Both the position numbers and the translations under genes were made by a program. From positions 25,184,184 to 25,248,183 of the forward strand of contig CAIIXF020000012.1 in NCBI GenBank assembly GCA_903813345.2: a stretch of DNA of 64,000 nucleotides. Reading direction: 5' to 3'. Of the stretch, positions 41,901 to 52,539 are shown in pieces. Positions within the stretch are counted from its first letter, which is position 1; each line of letters begins with the position of its first letter. Under the pieces are notes generated by a model that was not told where the DNA came from, searched no databases, and worked only from the letters and a program-made list of their open reading frames with translations. Source of the DNA: Owenia fusiformis. Lineage: Eukaryota; Annelida; Polychaeta; Sabellida; Oweniidae.

Positions 41901-43325
41901 GACTGATGTGCCTGGTCGTGAAAGATTTTATATCTAATTTGTCTTAAATCTCTAATACAGTTTGCGCTCTAGGCGAAATGTCAATTTCGGACCAGTCAAT
42001 CATAACGCTGGTAGTAGCATGTTATTTGCTAATTGGTGAGATCTTTATCAATACATTTTTATATAAGCTCTATAAAGGACTTGTTGATTAGTCATTCTAT
42101 TCGAGAGATATAGAATATCTAATTTGTCGCTAAGCTCTGATTTACATTGCGCTCTAGACGTAATGTCAATTTTCGGACCGGTCTTACGTCACGCTTGTAG
42201 AAGAATGATGTTTGCTTATTTGAGCAACGTATGAGGATATATTTTTGCAATTGCTCTACCTATGTTTCTACGTTTTCTCTACAAGGGATTTAATGACTGA
42301 GTGCCTGGTCGTGAAATTTTTTATATCTAAGTTGTCTTAAATCTCTAATACAGTTTGCGCTCTTGGCGAAATGTCAATTTTCGGACCAGTCAATCAAAAC
42401 GCTAGTAGCAGCATGTTATTTGCTAATTGGTGAGATCTTTATCAATACATTTTTATATAAGCTCTATAAAGGACTTGTTGATTAGTCATTCTATTCGAGA
42501 GATATAGAATATCTAATTTGTCGCTAAGCTCTGATTTACATTGCGCTCTAGACGTAATGTCAATTTTCGGACCGGTCTTACGTCACGCTTGTAGAAGAAT
42601 GATGTTTGCTTATTTGAGCAACGTATGAGGATATATTTTTGCAATTGCTCTACCTATGTTTCTACGTTTTCTCTACAAGGGATTTAATGACTGATGTGCC
42701 TGGTCGTGAAAATTTTGATATCTAAGTTGTCTTAAATCTCACAGTTTGCGCTCTAGACGAAATGTCAATTTTCGGACCAGTCAATCATAACGCTAGTAGC
42801 AGCATGTTATTTGCTAATTGGTGAGATCTTTATCAATACAATTTTATATAAGCTCTATAAAGGACTTGTTGATTAGTCATTCTATTCGAGAGATATAGAA
42901 TATCTATTTTGTCGCAAAGCTCTGATTTACATTGCACTCTAGACGTAATGTCAATTTTCGGACCGGTCTAACGTCACGCTGGTAACCGTATATATAGGTT
43001 GTTAATTTAAGAGATGTAAATGGATATATTTTTGCATATGTTACGTTAAGGACTTGTTGATCAGTAGTCATTCTATTCATGAGATAATGAATATCTAATT
43101 TGACATAAAGCTTTGATTTACATTGCGATCTGGACGAAATGTCAATTTTCTGACTAGTCGTAGCTCACACTAATACCAGCTCGTCCTTTGCTGATTTTTG
43201 AGACGTTTCAGTATATAAGTCGCTGATTCAGTTTGATAATATAAATCTTCAGACCGATCGTACGTCACGATGGTACCAGCATGTTGTTTGCTATTTTGTG
43301 AGACGTTTAAAAATATATTTTTAAA
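38918..43325 (+). repeat. Diverged satellite monomers, forward orientation (right edge)
   Basis: About 23 degenerate monomers at roughly 185-bp spacing. ATGTCAATTTTC-like starts are near 39,345, 39,530, 39,717, 39,899, 40,096, 40,278, 40,467, 40,650, 40,836 and onward. Here the GCGCTCTAGACGAAATGTC form dominates, and the core reads GACCGGTCTTACGTCACGC rather than GACCAGTCGTACGTAACGC. The type rhythm is much weaker than in the core. This edge shares the variants of the reversed left edge. Confidence 0.92.
41782..42960 (+). repeat. Local 394-bp repeat, three copies, within the right edge
   Basis: GACCGGTCTTACGTCACGC-type starts lie at 41,782, 42,176, 42,570 and 42,961 (spacings 394, 394, 391). 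Each unit contains a truncated fusion monomer in which GCTCTACC runs straight into TATGTTTCTACG, so an edge-specific higher-order unit formed independently of the core trimer. Confidence 0.87.
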
Positions 43326-44067
43326 GGATCCGTTACCCCATGTACCTAAAGGTGCCCCCAAAGGTTTCATTGAATATAACATGGAAATAGTTACTTTTAT
43401 AAAGTATGAACACATCCAAAACAAAATTAGGTCATAGGGATTAAAACTAAGGTCATTCAGTGCATTTAAGTTTGACTATGCAAATCATTCTAAATATCAT
43501 ATTGTTAGGGGTATGCTAGTCTTCACTCATGACTATTTTAAGTATATTGACCATTCAATCAATCAATATATTAAAACATCATTAAGGTAGGACACAAAGG
43601 GCAACATATTGAAAACACAAATCATAAAACAACCCCTAAAATGTAATACATCTATGAATCTGAATCTTGAATCTCAGCAAAAGTATCAAATTAGTTGGTA
43701 TGCAGTAGGTTTAACCTAGGATATTCAATTTAGAGGACATATTAAACATCATTATCAAAGATAGGCCACAACATATTGACATATTGAAAACACAAAACCT
43801 AGGTATTCAACTCAAATATTAAAAATCTAGTTGTGACTTTCCAATATATGATGTATATATTTGGCATTTTCAAAGAATAATTCAATTGTAGCTAAAGGTA
43901 TAAAGTCAAATGGTTGCTTTTTAAAATTGAAAAGGTGCATGTAGGAGAGTTTTTTCGTCAGTTTGAAACCCATTGTTTTGCTATAAAACAAGTGAAGGTA
44001 CATGTATTTTAATCTATCCGTTGTATAACATATAATTATTGTGAAGTAAAATATTTTAGTTCGACTT

Positions 44068-44900
44068 AGGATGAGAACTATCTTACAAGCAGTGTCCCTT
44101 TAATGGCTAAATGGATATTGATTCCGTCTTTCAGCAATATATCATCTTTTGGGACAAGCATCACAAAAAATTGACCATTTTATTTCTTTTGGTGAGAACT
44201 ACCTTCCAAGCAGTGTCCCTTTAAACAGCTACATGGATATTGATTTAGTCCCTCAGCAATATATCATCTTCAGGGGTAGGCATTTGTATGAAGAATCAAA
44301 AATAGATTGACCCATTAGTTGAGAACTACCTTACACGCAGGGTCTCTTTAAATGGGTAAATGGATATTGATTCAGTTCCTCAGCAATATATCACATTCAT
44401 GGGCAGGGATGACTGTTCGATCAAAAGTATATTGACCCTTTGATTCTTTGTTAAAAATAGTTTAGTGTTCATTAGGATGAGAACTATCTTACAAGCAATG
44501 TCCCTTTAAATGTCTGAATGGATAATGACTCAGTCCCCCTGCAATATATCATATTCAGGGGCATGCATGAATGATCGATCAAAGATAGATTGGCCTATTT
44601 GTTTCTTTGGGTGAGAACTGCCTTACAAGGAGTGTCCCTTTAATGGCTAGATGGATATTAATTCAGTGTCTCTTCAACATATCATCTCAAGAGATAGCCA
44701 TAACTGATGAACCAAAAGAAGATTGACCCATTTGATTCTTTGTTTAAAACATTTTAGTGTTCATTAGCATGAGAACTACCTTACAAACAGTGTCCCTTTA
44801 TTGACTAAATGGATATCAATATTCAGTCCCTCTGCAACATATCCTCTTCAGAGACATGCATGACTGATAAATCAAAAAACAAATTGACCCATTTGATACT
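44068..44900. repeat. Internal tandem repeat of the inserted element (six degenerate copies)
   Basis: GAGAACTACCTTACAAGCAG followed by TGTCCCTTTAAATGG-like sequence recurs near 44,068, 44,190, 44,319, 44,477, 44,612 and 44,769, with spacing of about 120-160 bp. Each copy continues with ATGGATATTGATTCAGT, CAGCAATATATCATCTTC and ATTGACCCATTTGATTC. Confidence 0.85.
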
Positions 44901-44993
44901 TGTCTGATAGTTTGTTGCCTTGGTGTCTGGCAGATCCAATATGGCCTCCTTTTTTACACTAAATTTTTTGCTATACTTTCACATTGTATATCC

Positions 44994-45089
44994 TCCGCAG
45001 TCAGGACCCTCTCTCATTTCATGTTTGAACCATGCAATGATGTCAATACTAAACAATAAAGGTAAAATCAGAGGGGGTCTGACCTGCGG
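44994..45089. repeat. Hairpin inside the inserted element
   Basis: The arms CCGCAGTCAGGACCCTC (44,994-45,010) and GAGGGGGTCTGACCTGCGG (45,071-45,089) are imperfect reverse complements round a loop of about 60 bp. It could be a small nested MITE or a structured segment. Confidence 0.55.
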
Positions 45090-45520
45090 AAGCACCTCAA
45101 TCTGTCAGTGACTGTAGAAGGTCATCCATTCTTAAAAACAAGAACACAATAGGGTGCCTTTCAAAACAATAGGATTACAAAGTATCTATGCATGGTTGAT
45201 CTGCTTAGTGAAGGTTATTATGCTCAGACACAATGTCGTTTTATACTGATAAGTCAATTTAAGTGTATCTACAAAAATCGAGATTTTATTCAAGGTTTTG
45301 TGAAAATATGTGAAAATTACTCATTTTAAGAGTCAGAATGACATGTGTTAAGAGTCACTGTAAAAAACAACTTTTTACCATATTCTAAATATTATTTTTG
45401 TGATTTGTTGAAAATATACTTCTTAAAGATTCATATTATAGAAGAATAATCCTGGAATTCCAATTTACCCTTTTCGAAAAATTTCTAAGTCCTTATAGGT
45501 ACACTAATGGGTACGGATCC

Positions 45521-45770
45521 TTTGCTCTACCAAGGACTTGCTTATTGGTCTGTTTTTTCGTGAGATATTCAGTATCTTATTTGTCATGAAGCTCTGATTT
45601 ACTTCGCGCTCTCGAAGGAATGTCAATTTCCGGACCAGTTGTGCATCGCGCTGGTAGCAGCGACCAGGTTAATATTTTGTAAGACGTTCATGTATATATT
45701 TTTACGTTTGCCGTAAGATGGATGTGTTGATTGACTTTTCAGTTAAGGAGATATAAAATATCCACTTTGT
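45521..45770 (+). repeat. Last satellite monomers, right of the insertion
   Basis: Resumes with TTTGCTCTACCAAGGACTTG (A/edge type), then a diverged B monomer: GGAATGTCAATTTCCGGACC, GTTGTGCATCGCGCTGG, TTTTTACGTTTGCCGTAAG, AAGGAGATATAAAATATCC. Similarity stops at about 45,770. This is the right limit of the satellite in the window. Confidence 0.85.
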
Positions 45771-45992
45771 AGGAAAAGACGGTCTGTATCATGTCTTTCA
45801 GGAATGGTAGAAAAGGCATAACACAACTACTTTGGAGGATTAGAATTGATGGACGAATAATGACAGTTACTATGAACATTAATGAATATACTTAATGATA
45901 TAATACAACCTATTTCATGTCAGTATATTTGTAACATACTCAGCAATGAATACAGTGTCAAAAAATGGCATATAAAACTATTGTTGATTTTT

Positions 45993-46379
45993 CAAAGGAC
46001 GATTCTCGGTTTGGAGAACGAAGTTCATCAATTTAAATGAGCATTATCCCTGCTTCGGACAAATTTGATTTTTTTACATAATATAGATTTGAATGTCTCC
46101 TTTTGAATAGTCATAATTTAATTTGGGTAATATTTCTAGATTTTTCTCAAAAAAATATTAGCGCAGTACACTGATGAACTTCTTTCCCCAAATCGAGACT
46201 TGTATTTTATTGAATCGGTCAAATCGAGCATTATCCCTGCTTCAGACCAATTTGTTATTTTTACATCTTGTAGATCTAAATGTCCTCTTTTGAATATTCA
46301 TAGTTTAATTTGGGTATTTTTTCATTAAAAAAATTATTAGCCCAGGAGACTGTTCTCCAAACCGAGAATCGTCCTTTGG
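45993..46379. mobile_element. 387-bp MITE-like element with perfect 27-bp inverted ends
   Basis: The left end CAAAGGACGATTCTCGGTTT plus GGAGAAC is matched exactly by the reverse complement at 46,353-46,379. Inside, a stretch of about 90 bp is directly repeated: GAGCATTATCCCTGCTTC near 46,039 and 46,223, each continuing to TTTAATTTGGGTA. No coding capacity is seen, so this is a non-autonomous cut-and-paste element. No convincing target duplication was found. Confidence 0.82.
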
Positions 46380-46721
46380 TATTTTTTCTGAGCTCCACCT
46401 TGTCGCGTCACCGATTACCATGGTAACAAAAATAAAAAGATAATGATTTCATTATTCATAGAACAGTGAAATCTTCATGGTGTGATCCTATATGTTTGAG
46501 TTATATTGTGTGAAAAAATCACTTAGAAACGATAAGAAATGGCACAAATAGAGCCAACGGTCCAGAAATTCCTGATCACCCCTCGTATATTTGATTTATG
46601 AACCTACGGTATACATGTATATGTGGTAAATGAACTTGTATATGCGGTTTATGTTATTCAGTGTTTGGTAAAATATCACATATTTAAGTCCATGTACACA
46701 CACGAACAAAGACGGTACTAC
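46380..46721. other. Spacer, nothing recognised
   Basis: Low-complexity AT-rich sequence between two inverted-repeat elements. It contains ACATGTATATG-type alternating tracts near 46,612 and no supportable gene. Confidence 0.5.
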
Positions 46722-47618
46722 TATCACACCAAACTAATTCTCACTACGTTCTCGAAAACGGGCTTCAACTGTGCACGAACGGACTGGACGTATTGAGAAC
46801 CGTTTGGGGTCTATTAACTTATTCGAACGAACTTGAAGGGGTAGGTCATCTAGAACTTAGAACATGCTCGAAATGATCTCGTGGTCGTCACGTTCTACAA
46901 TTAGAACGAGTGACAACTTAACGTACTATCGACGAGCTGGACGTACTTCGAACGGAACCGTCGTACTTCGAACGGAACCGTCGTACTTCAATCCTTCTAG
47001 GGACGTTTTTACAACGAGTTGAACTGTCTGGGGACGTATTGAGAACGAGGTAGATCTAATTGCAAACGGGTTTAAACTGATTAAGAACGCATTAAAGACT
47101 GCTTATAAACGAGTTAGCAAAACTATAGCTATCACACCAAACAAGTTTCCATTGCGTTCTTCAAAACTGGTTTTAAACTGTGTGCGAACGGAATGAACGT
47201 AGCGGCAACTTTCTAAAGACTATTTACGAACATCCTCCTTAGCAGACTTCCAGAATCGTACCTCCTTCTTGTAGAAAGGAAGACTAGATTCTGCATTTTG
47301 AAACCCTGCGCACGGAGGATGATTTACGAACTTCATGAACGTTTTCAGACGGGAAGGCGATTTTAGAATTTTGAAATGATTCAAAATTCGATGGCGACCA
47401 TACAGTTCTGTAATCAGGTCATGATGACCTTCTAGACTAAGGGGCGCGTTATACGACGTTGCACAACGATGTGGTGCGACCTGCGAATGAGATGGACTGT
47501 TTATGAACGAAGTAGCTAATTATTTTAGACATATTTCACGACCACCCCTAGATTGAGCCCGTTTTACGATGTTTTCGTAGGACTGGCAAGAACGGGTAAG
47601 AACTAGTTTGGTGTGATA
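46722..47618. mobile_element. 897-bp inverted-end element (TATCACACCAAACTA family)
   Basis: The left end TATCACACCAAACTAATTCT is the imperfect reverse complement of the right end AGAACTAGTTTGGTGTGATA. A second copy of the left end lies inside at about 47,129 (CTATCACACCAAACAAGTTTC, then TGCGTTCTTCAAAACTGG). The body is dense in GAACG/CGAAC motifs, often as GTATTGAGAACG. It also has a 20-bp doublet GTACTTCGAACGGAACCGTC near 46,942-46,983. No transposase frame is seen. Confidence 0.7.
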
Positions 47619-47815
47619 AGTACCCTGCGTGCAGAGTCTAGTTAATCTACACTCTGCCTAGTAGAGACCATATTACAGTTTAGTAGCCCCGCCCCCACGA
47701 CGGGTACCGGTGACAGTTTGGGTAATAATATAAATCACTTCTGACCTATGCGCCGACCTTTCTTCCACCATTCAGCGAGCCTGAACAAACATACGCCAAA
47801 TGCGTTCTAATTAAA

Positions 47816-47905
47816 TATGCGCATGTCATTGGTCAATTCCGGGCTCAACGATGACGTCAGAAGGAATGACCATATATAGAACGTCGGTCAAACTTAGCCG
47901 ACGAA
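47816..47905 (+). promoter_or_regulatory. Candidate RNA polymerase II promoter
   Basis: Within 70 bp the plus strand has an NRF1-like TATGCGCATG (47,816), an inverted CCAAT box ATTGGTC (47,829), a perfect CRE TGACGTCA (about 47,852) and a TATA-like CATATATAGA (about 47,871), with a second inverted CCAAT (GATTGGCG) near 47,911. A GC box CCCCGCCCCC lies upstream near 47,685. The order and spacing fit a promoter initiating near 47,900. The call rests on motif clustering only. Confidence 0.45.
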
Positions 47906-48288
47906 CACTGATTGGCGCGGTGAGTTCACAGGTTTATTTTAGTTTGAAAGAGTGAAGACTAAGCTCTCTTTTAAGAAGTGAAGTCAAACGAATGCAAAGG
48001 GTATGTGATAAGGGGGTAAACCAAGTGAAACGACAATACGATTTTATAAGACTGCGTGTTAACGCAAAGATAGATAATAGGGGGCAAAGTGAAGTGAAAC
48101 TTAAAAGCAATACAAGATACATTTCAGTAAATCTATTCCTGTACAGGGAGCTCGAAGTTTCAGTTCGAATATGTTACTTCTTTTGACATTAACAAAAAAC
48201 AGTTAACTGTTATTTAAACTTCGTATCATTGTGTCATATGTAGATACGTATGTCATTCAATTGTATTTTTGTAAATTAATTGTTTTCA

Positions 48289-48509
48289 GAAATATATCTT
48301 TACTTTGCCGCCAGGCAGAGCATAGCGTAAACGATTTTTCCTCTTGTCACAAAGAGGATAATGTTTGTTTTGAGAAGTCATGTGATGGGTGTTTCATGAT
48401 TAAATGCAAAATCACCCGAGCAGATATCATGCAAAAACATCGGACATTCAACATGTCATGCAAGACTACTACACAATTGTCAATTTCATCGATACAACGA
48501 ACGTGCTGA
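48289..48509 (+). CDS. Possible Cys-rich terminal exon (hypothetical)
   Basis: An acceptor-like TTAATTGTTTTCAG precedes an open frame of about 73 codons ending in TGA. The translated part has eight cysteines (LLC, SSC, NVC, KSC, DGC, IKC, MSC, RTC), a pattern seen in small secreted or metal-binding peptides, but I recognise no family. The upstream open frame begins at 48,231 with ATG, without a signal peptide I trust. The candidate promoter lies about 400 bp upstream on the same strand. An ATG near 47,992 followed by GG|GTATGT could end a first exon, but its phase does not join this frame. It could equally be a chance ORF. Confidence 0.2.
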
Positions 48510-50270
48510 AGTCTATACATTATCATTATAATTACCGATTCAATATCTTAGTCCATTGAATATATCAACTAATAGAATTGAATAAGAAATGTTTAATGTT
48601 GTTTTGTGTATGTGTTACATGCAAAAACACACTTCAAGTGAAACATTAGGACACATTTATAAACGAACCTACGTTCGTGAAGCTTTTAAGTGACTTTTAT
48701 AACAAACTCAAAACGTTAAAAAATCACGAGTATTTATATATTGTTGAATTGGAAATCACGATTAACATATTTCAAATATTTTCATAAGTATAATTCAGCA
48801 TTAACATGTAATAAACGTGCTTAATCAACCCAAAATTCATTTATTTTTGTACTTGAACCGCTAATTATATTGGCAATCCAGCAAAGTTTTACATTTAGAA
48901 TTGATTCTTTCGACCAATCAAATTGAGGCTTTCTGTATCACGTTTTCATCTGCTGTTTATGGCATATTCCGCAGTGAGATATCTGATTATCACTGAAATC
49001 AATGTATCACATGTTGCCATACTCATGCAGAATATGCCATATACCACACGTGAGTATGGCATATTCACCAGTACCAAACATACCGCAGAACCATAAATAT
49101 ATGCCATATTTCGCGTAACACCATGCACATATAGGCCTAGCTATTTTGCAGTTTTTGGCAAGCATTTCCATATACAGCATTTGAAATATCCTAATGACGA
49201 CTCTTGCATGCATATGTGCATCAATGTACTCCAATGAAACTTATCATTCGTTCTATTATTCATTACATGTATGTTCTGGATTTGAATGTCAAGTTCAGGT
49301 CCATGTACCACTCGATTAGGATATCAAACGCATTAGAAATAATGATTGGCAAATGTACGTTGTAATTGTACTCGTCCGAAAATAAAGACTAGATCAATTA
49401 CATTAAGTGGTTCAAAAATATACTTTCATTCTATTACTATCACAGCAAATTGATCAACTTGTTGACCAACAAAGCAGTCAATATACAAAAGTGACCTGGT
49501 TAAAAGCCAAAATTCTCGCGCATGCGTGATCGAGGTGGGGTAGTATGAGCATTGAAGTGAATAAAGATCTGGCCCGAAAAATCAAAGAGAAACGAGGACA
49601 TCTATAACATCAGCTTCATAATTATCTATTTAGAAACTACACTTTTGAATATGTTCAATGGAGAATCATGAAATTAAGGGATTTCTGGCTGGGGTTTCCA
49701 TATTTTGAACAGTAATCTGGCCTGCGATACATTTTCAGTAAAACATGTAAAACAACTGCCGTGTTGAGCCACAAAAAGTGTTATTTTAGGCAAATGTTCA
49801 TTAAGAGATGAGACTCTATACAAGTCTATGCAAAATGTGTTCACCAAGTTATGTTTCAATATAGCAACTTTATCAATCACTAATTCAATTCTTAATTCTA
49901 TTCCAACATTGGTTAAATTTCCTTTGTATTTTTCAAAAAACTGAAAAATATTTCTATTGAAAAATGTAATGCCAACTCTTGACAGATTGAGTCTTCAATA
50001 CTATTGGATAGTGGATTTGCCAGTCATTCCTTTATTTGATGGTCTTCAATAAAATAACAATAGAAAACTGACCAATTTTATTTATAAAGGAATATGAAAA
50101 GGTTTTTGTAAAATTCTTTAATTCACATTAAGACATTGACAAGCAAGTCAGAATATGTTTGTAATACAGATGTTGTTCAATATGAGTAAACAGTGCAGTA
50201 TTCCATAAATTATGTTTATTGTACACATATAGCTCATAGCTATAATATATTAGATCACGATTTGTTCAAC
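48510..50270. other. AT-rich intergenic stretch with one hairpin
   Basis: No supportable gene. A small inverted repeat lies at 49,016-49,060 (GCCATACTCA ... TGAGTATGGC) in a cluster of (T)GGCATATTC/GAATATGCCA motifs spanning 48,959-49,110. A GCGCATGCG (NRF1-like) lies near 49,518. The rest shows nothing distinctive. Confidence 0.5.
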
Positions 50271-50274
50271 ACAG

Positions 50275-51590
50275 ATTATGAAGTCGCCACCCATAACTAT
50301 ACCACCATCATTAGTCTAGGTTACAAAAGAAGGGTGTAATAATGTTCACTCTACTATACCTAACACATAGAAATGCATAAGATACTTTGTTTGTCTAATT
50401 GTATTGTTTAATATATTTGTGAAAGTGCCTTAGTAACATGCAACATTCAACCAATAAACCATAAATAAGGAACATACATATAAAAACAAGTACATAATCA
50501 TTACTAATAAGTCAAATGGGTTGCTCATGAACACCAAATGCAAGGTATAGTAGAGTGAATGTTGAGCTCTTAAAGGTAAGGGTTGGAATTTGTGGTAAGG
50601 TTTTCTCCAAGTTGAAGGTTGTACACAATATGTAATCATACTCCTTAACAAAAATGTCGGTGACAAAGTCATTAGTGTTACTACAGAAGCGTAGAGTACT
50701 GTTATGTTGACGGTTGTACAAAATATGTAATCGTACTCCATAACACCATTTGGACCACAAAATCATTAGTGGTGCCACAGACGAGTACAATAATGTTGTT
50801 TTCTTCAAGGTGAAGGTTGTACACAATATGTAATCACAGTCCATAACAACATGTAGGTCACAAAGTCATTAGTGATGCCACAAAAGAGTATGAAAATGTT
50901 GTTTTCTACAAGTTATGGATTGCACACAATATATAATTACAGTCAATAACCAAGTTCCAAGACCATTTTAGTCAAGGTAACAGAGTGATAAGTGCTGCCC
51001 CAGAAGAATATCATAAAATTGAATGTTGATTATGAAGATGAGAATTAAGCACGATATTTAGTAGCAGTCCATAATAAAGCTCCATTATTAACAAAAATCA
51101 TTGGTGTCACAACCACATCAGATAATGTTGTCCCTTTTCCAAGTTAATGATTTCACCCAATATGTGATCGCAGTCTAACTAATAACTAATCTCGATCTCC
51201 ATTATACTCTTGGTAACAGTCTCCCCAGGGTAAGAATTGCGCAAAATAAAACGAAGTTCAAACACTATTGTGTCTAGGTTACAAGGTCTCCAGGTTTTCC
51301 ACAGTATTGTGTGATAATACTGTTCTCTCCAAGGTAAGGATTGTTTCACCACCATTGTAGTCTAGGTTACAATGTCACTAGTTGTGCCACAGAAGAATAT
51401 GATGATGTTGTTCTCTCCATGGTAAGGATTGCGCACAATATAACTAAGTTCCACATCCATTGTGGACTAGGTTACAAAGTCACTAGTTGTACCACAGAAG
51501 AGTATGATAAACAATTTGTAATAGCAAGCCATCACAGAATATGTAATCCCAGGCCATAACTAAGTCCATCCGACCACCATCATTGCAGTC
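50275..51590. repeat. Degenerate minisatellite, ~100-120 bp period
   Basis: About nine diverged units. GTACACAATATGTAATCACAG-like sequence recurs near 50,620, 50,716, 50,818, 50,921, 51,048, 51,154, 51,239, 51,429 and 51,531. Linked blocks GGTCACAAAGTCATTAGTG and CCACAGAAGAGTATGA recur between them. Overlapping ORFs here are translations of this repeat and are not credible genes. Confidence 0.82.
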
Positions 51591-51609
51591 TAAAATTAAA
51601 ATGATATAA

Positions 51610-52535
51610 TCTTTTCAGGGATGAGTATATTTTAAGAGAAAAGCATTAACATGCAAAATCATTAAATGTCACCTTGCCATTTGTTACAGATGTCTAACTC
51701 ATAATTACAATCACACAGTCCTTAGGCCCATGTATTTTACATTCAAATTTGCCATTCATTGCAAATTGCATTCTGCTATCAAGACATGTGTTCTTGATGA
51801 ACACAAGAAATGTCCATTATTGCTTATATACAAGATTGATGGTTTAAAATCTCATTTTAAATTGACGAAAAACCAAGGTCAAAAACAAGTGTCAACTCTT
51901 GAAAGAGGATCTAACCAGTCAGTTGTAACATTTTGCAAGTAGCTCCTTACCACAAAACAAATGAGATGTATAAGATCTTAAGGAGAATCATTGAATGATA
52001 TCAAGATAAATTTAGTGGTTTATAAAGCTTTGTGTAATCCACACAACAACAAGCTTTTTTCACCGTTAGTCTTGTTTTCCAAAAAAGCATACTATTATAC
52101 AACGTTACTGAATACTGGTAAAACATGTTTCATCTTTTAAAAATTAATTCCTATGCGCTGTAAATTATTAAATAATTCAACTTACTTAAACAGGATCCAA
52201 AGACTGTCACCTTCTCGAAGATGTAACTTTAGTTAAATAGATCTATCACTAGCAGGAATAATATGCCATGTAGATACAGACACTGCAAAGAGCTGACGTA
52301 GATTGTCTATCTTTTACATAACTTCACAACTGGGGTTCAAAGTGTAATGACCTGAAAGTACTTAGAAAAAGGGAAAAAAAGTCAGCAATGATTTGACTTT
52401 TTTCCTTTAAAGTGATAAGTTAATATACCCATCTCTCTGGAATGGCCATTTTCAGATATGAGTATGTTTAAATATCACTTTAAGAGAATGCATTAATATG
52501 CAAAATGTCACCACTGGCCATTTGTTAAAGATGCA
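51610..52535. repeat. Pair of diverged direct repeats about 840 bp apart
   Basis: GATGAGTATATTTTAAGAG ... CATTAACATGCAAAAT ... TTGCCATTTGTTACAGATG at 51,620-51,690 matches GATATGAGTATGTTTAAAT ... CATTAATATGCAAAATG ... GGCCATTTGTTAAAGATG at 52,455-52,535. This is a local duplication of unknown nature. Confidence 0.65.
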
Positions 52536-52539
52536 ATCT

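Larger units (their letters stand above)
43326..45520. mobile_element. 2.2-kb inverted-repeat element inserted in the satellite
   Basis: The ends are inverted repeats: GGATCCGTTACCCCATG at the left and, reverse complemented, GGATCCGTACCCATTAGTG at the right. Similarity continues through TACCTAAAGG / TACCTATAAGG, giving an imperfect terminal repeat of about 30 bp. The satellite monomer is interrupted at ATATATTTTT and resumes at TTTGCTCTACCAAGG, so the element landed inside the array. No transposase frame is visible, so it is probably non-autonomous. A clear target duplication was not found. The middle contains a tandem repeat and a hairpin, listed separately. Confidence 0.75.

Noticed and set aside
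43170-43424. 84-codon minus-strand ORF
   Set aside because: It spans the boundary between the satellite and the inserted element, so it is a chance fusion.
50430-50844. Overlapping 103- and 110-codon minus-strand ORFs
   Set aside because: Both lie in the degenerate ~100-bp minisatellite and translate the same repeat in different frames.
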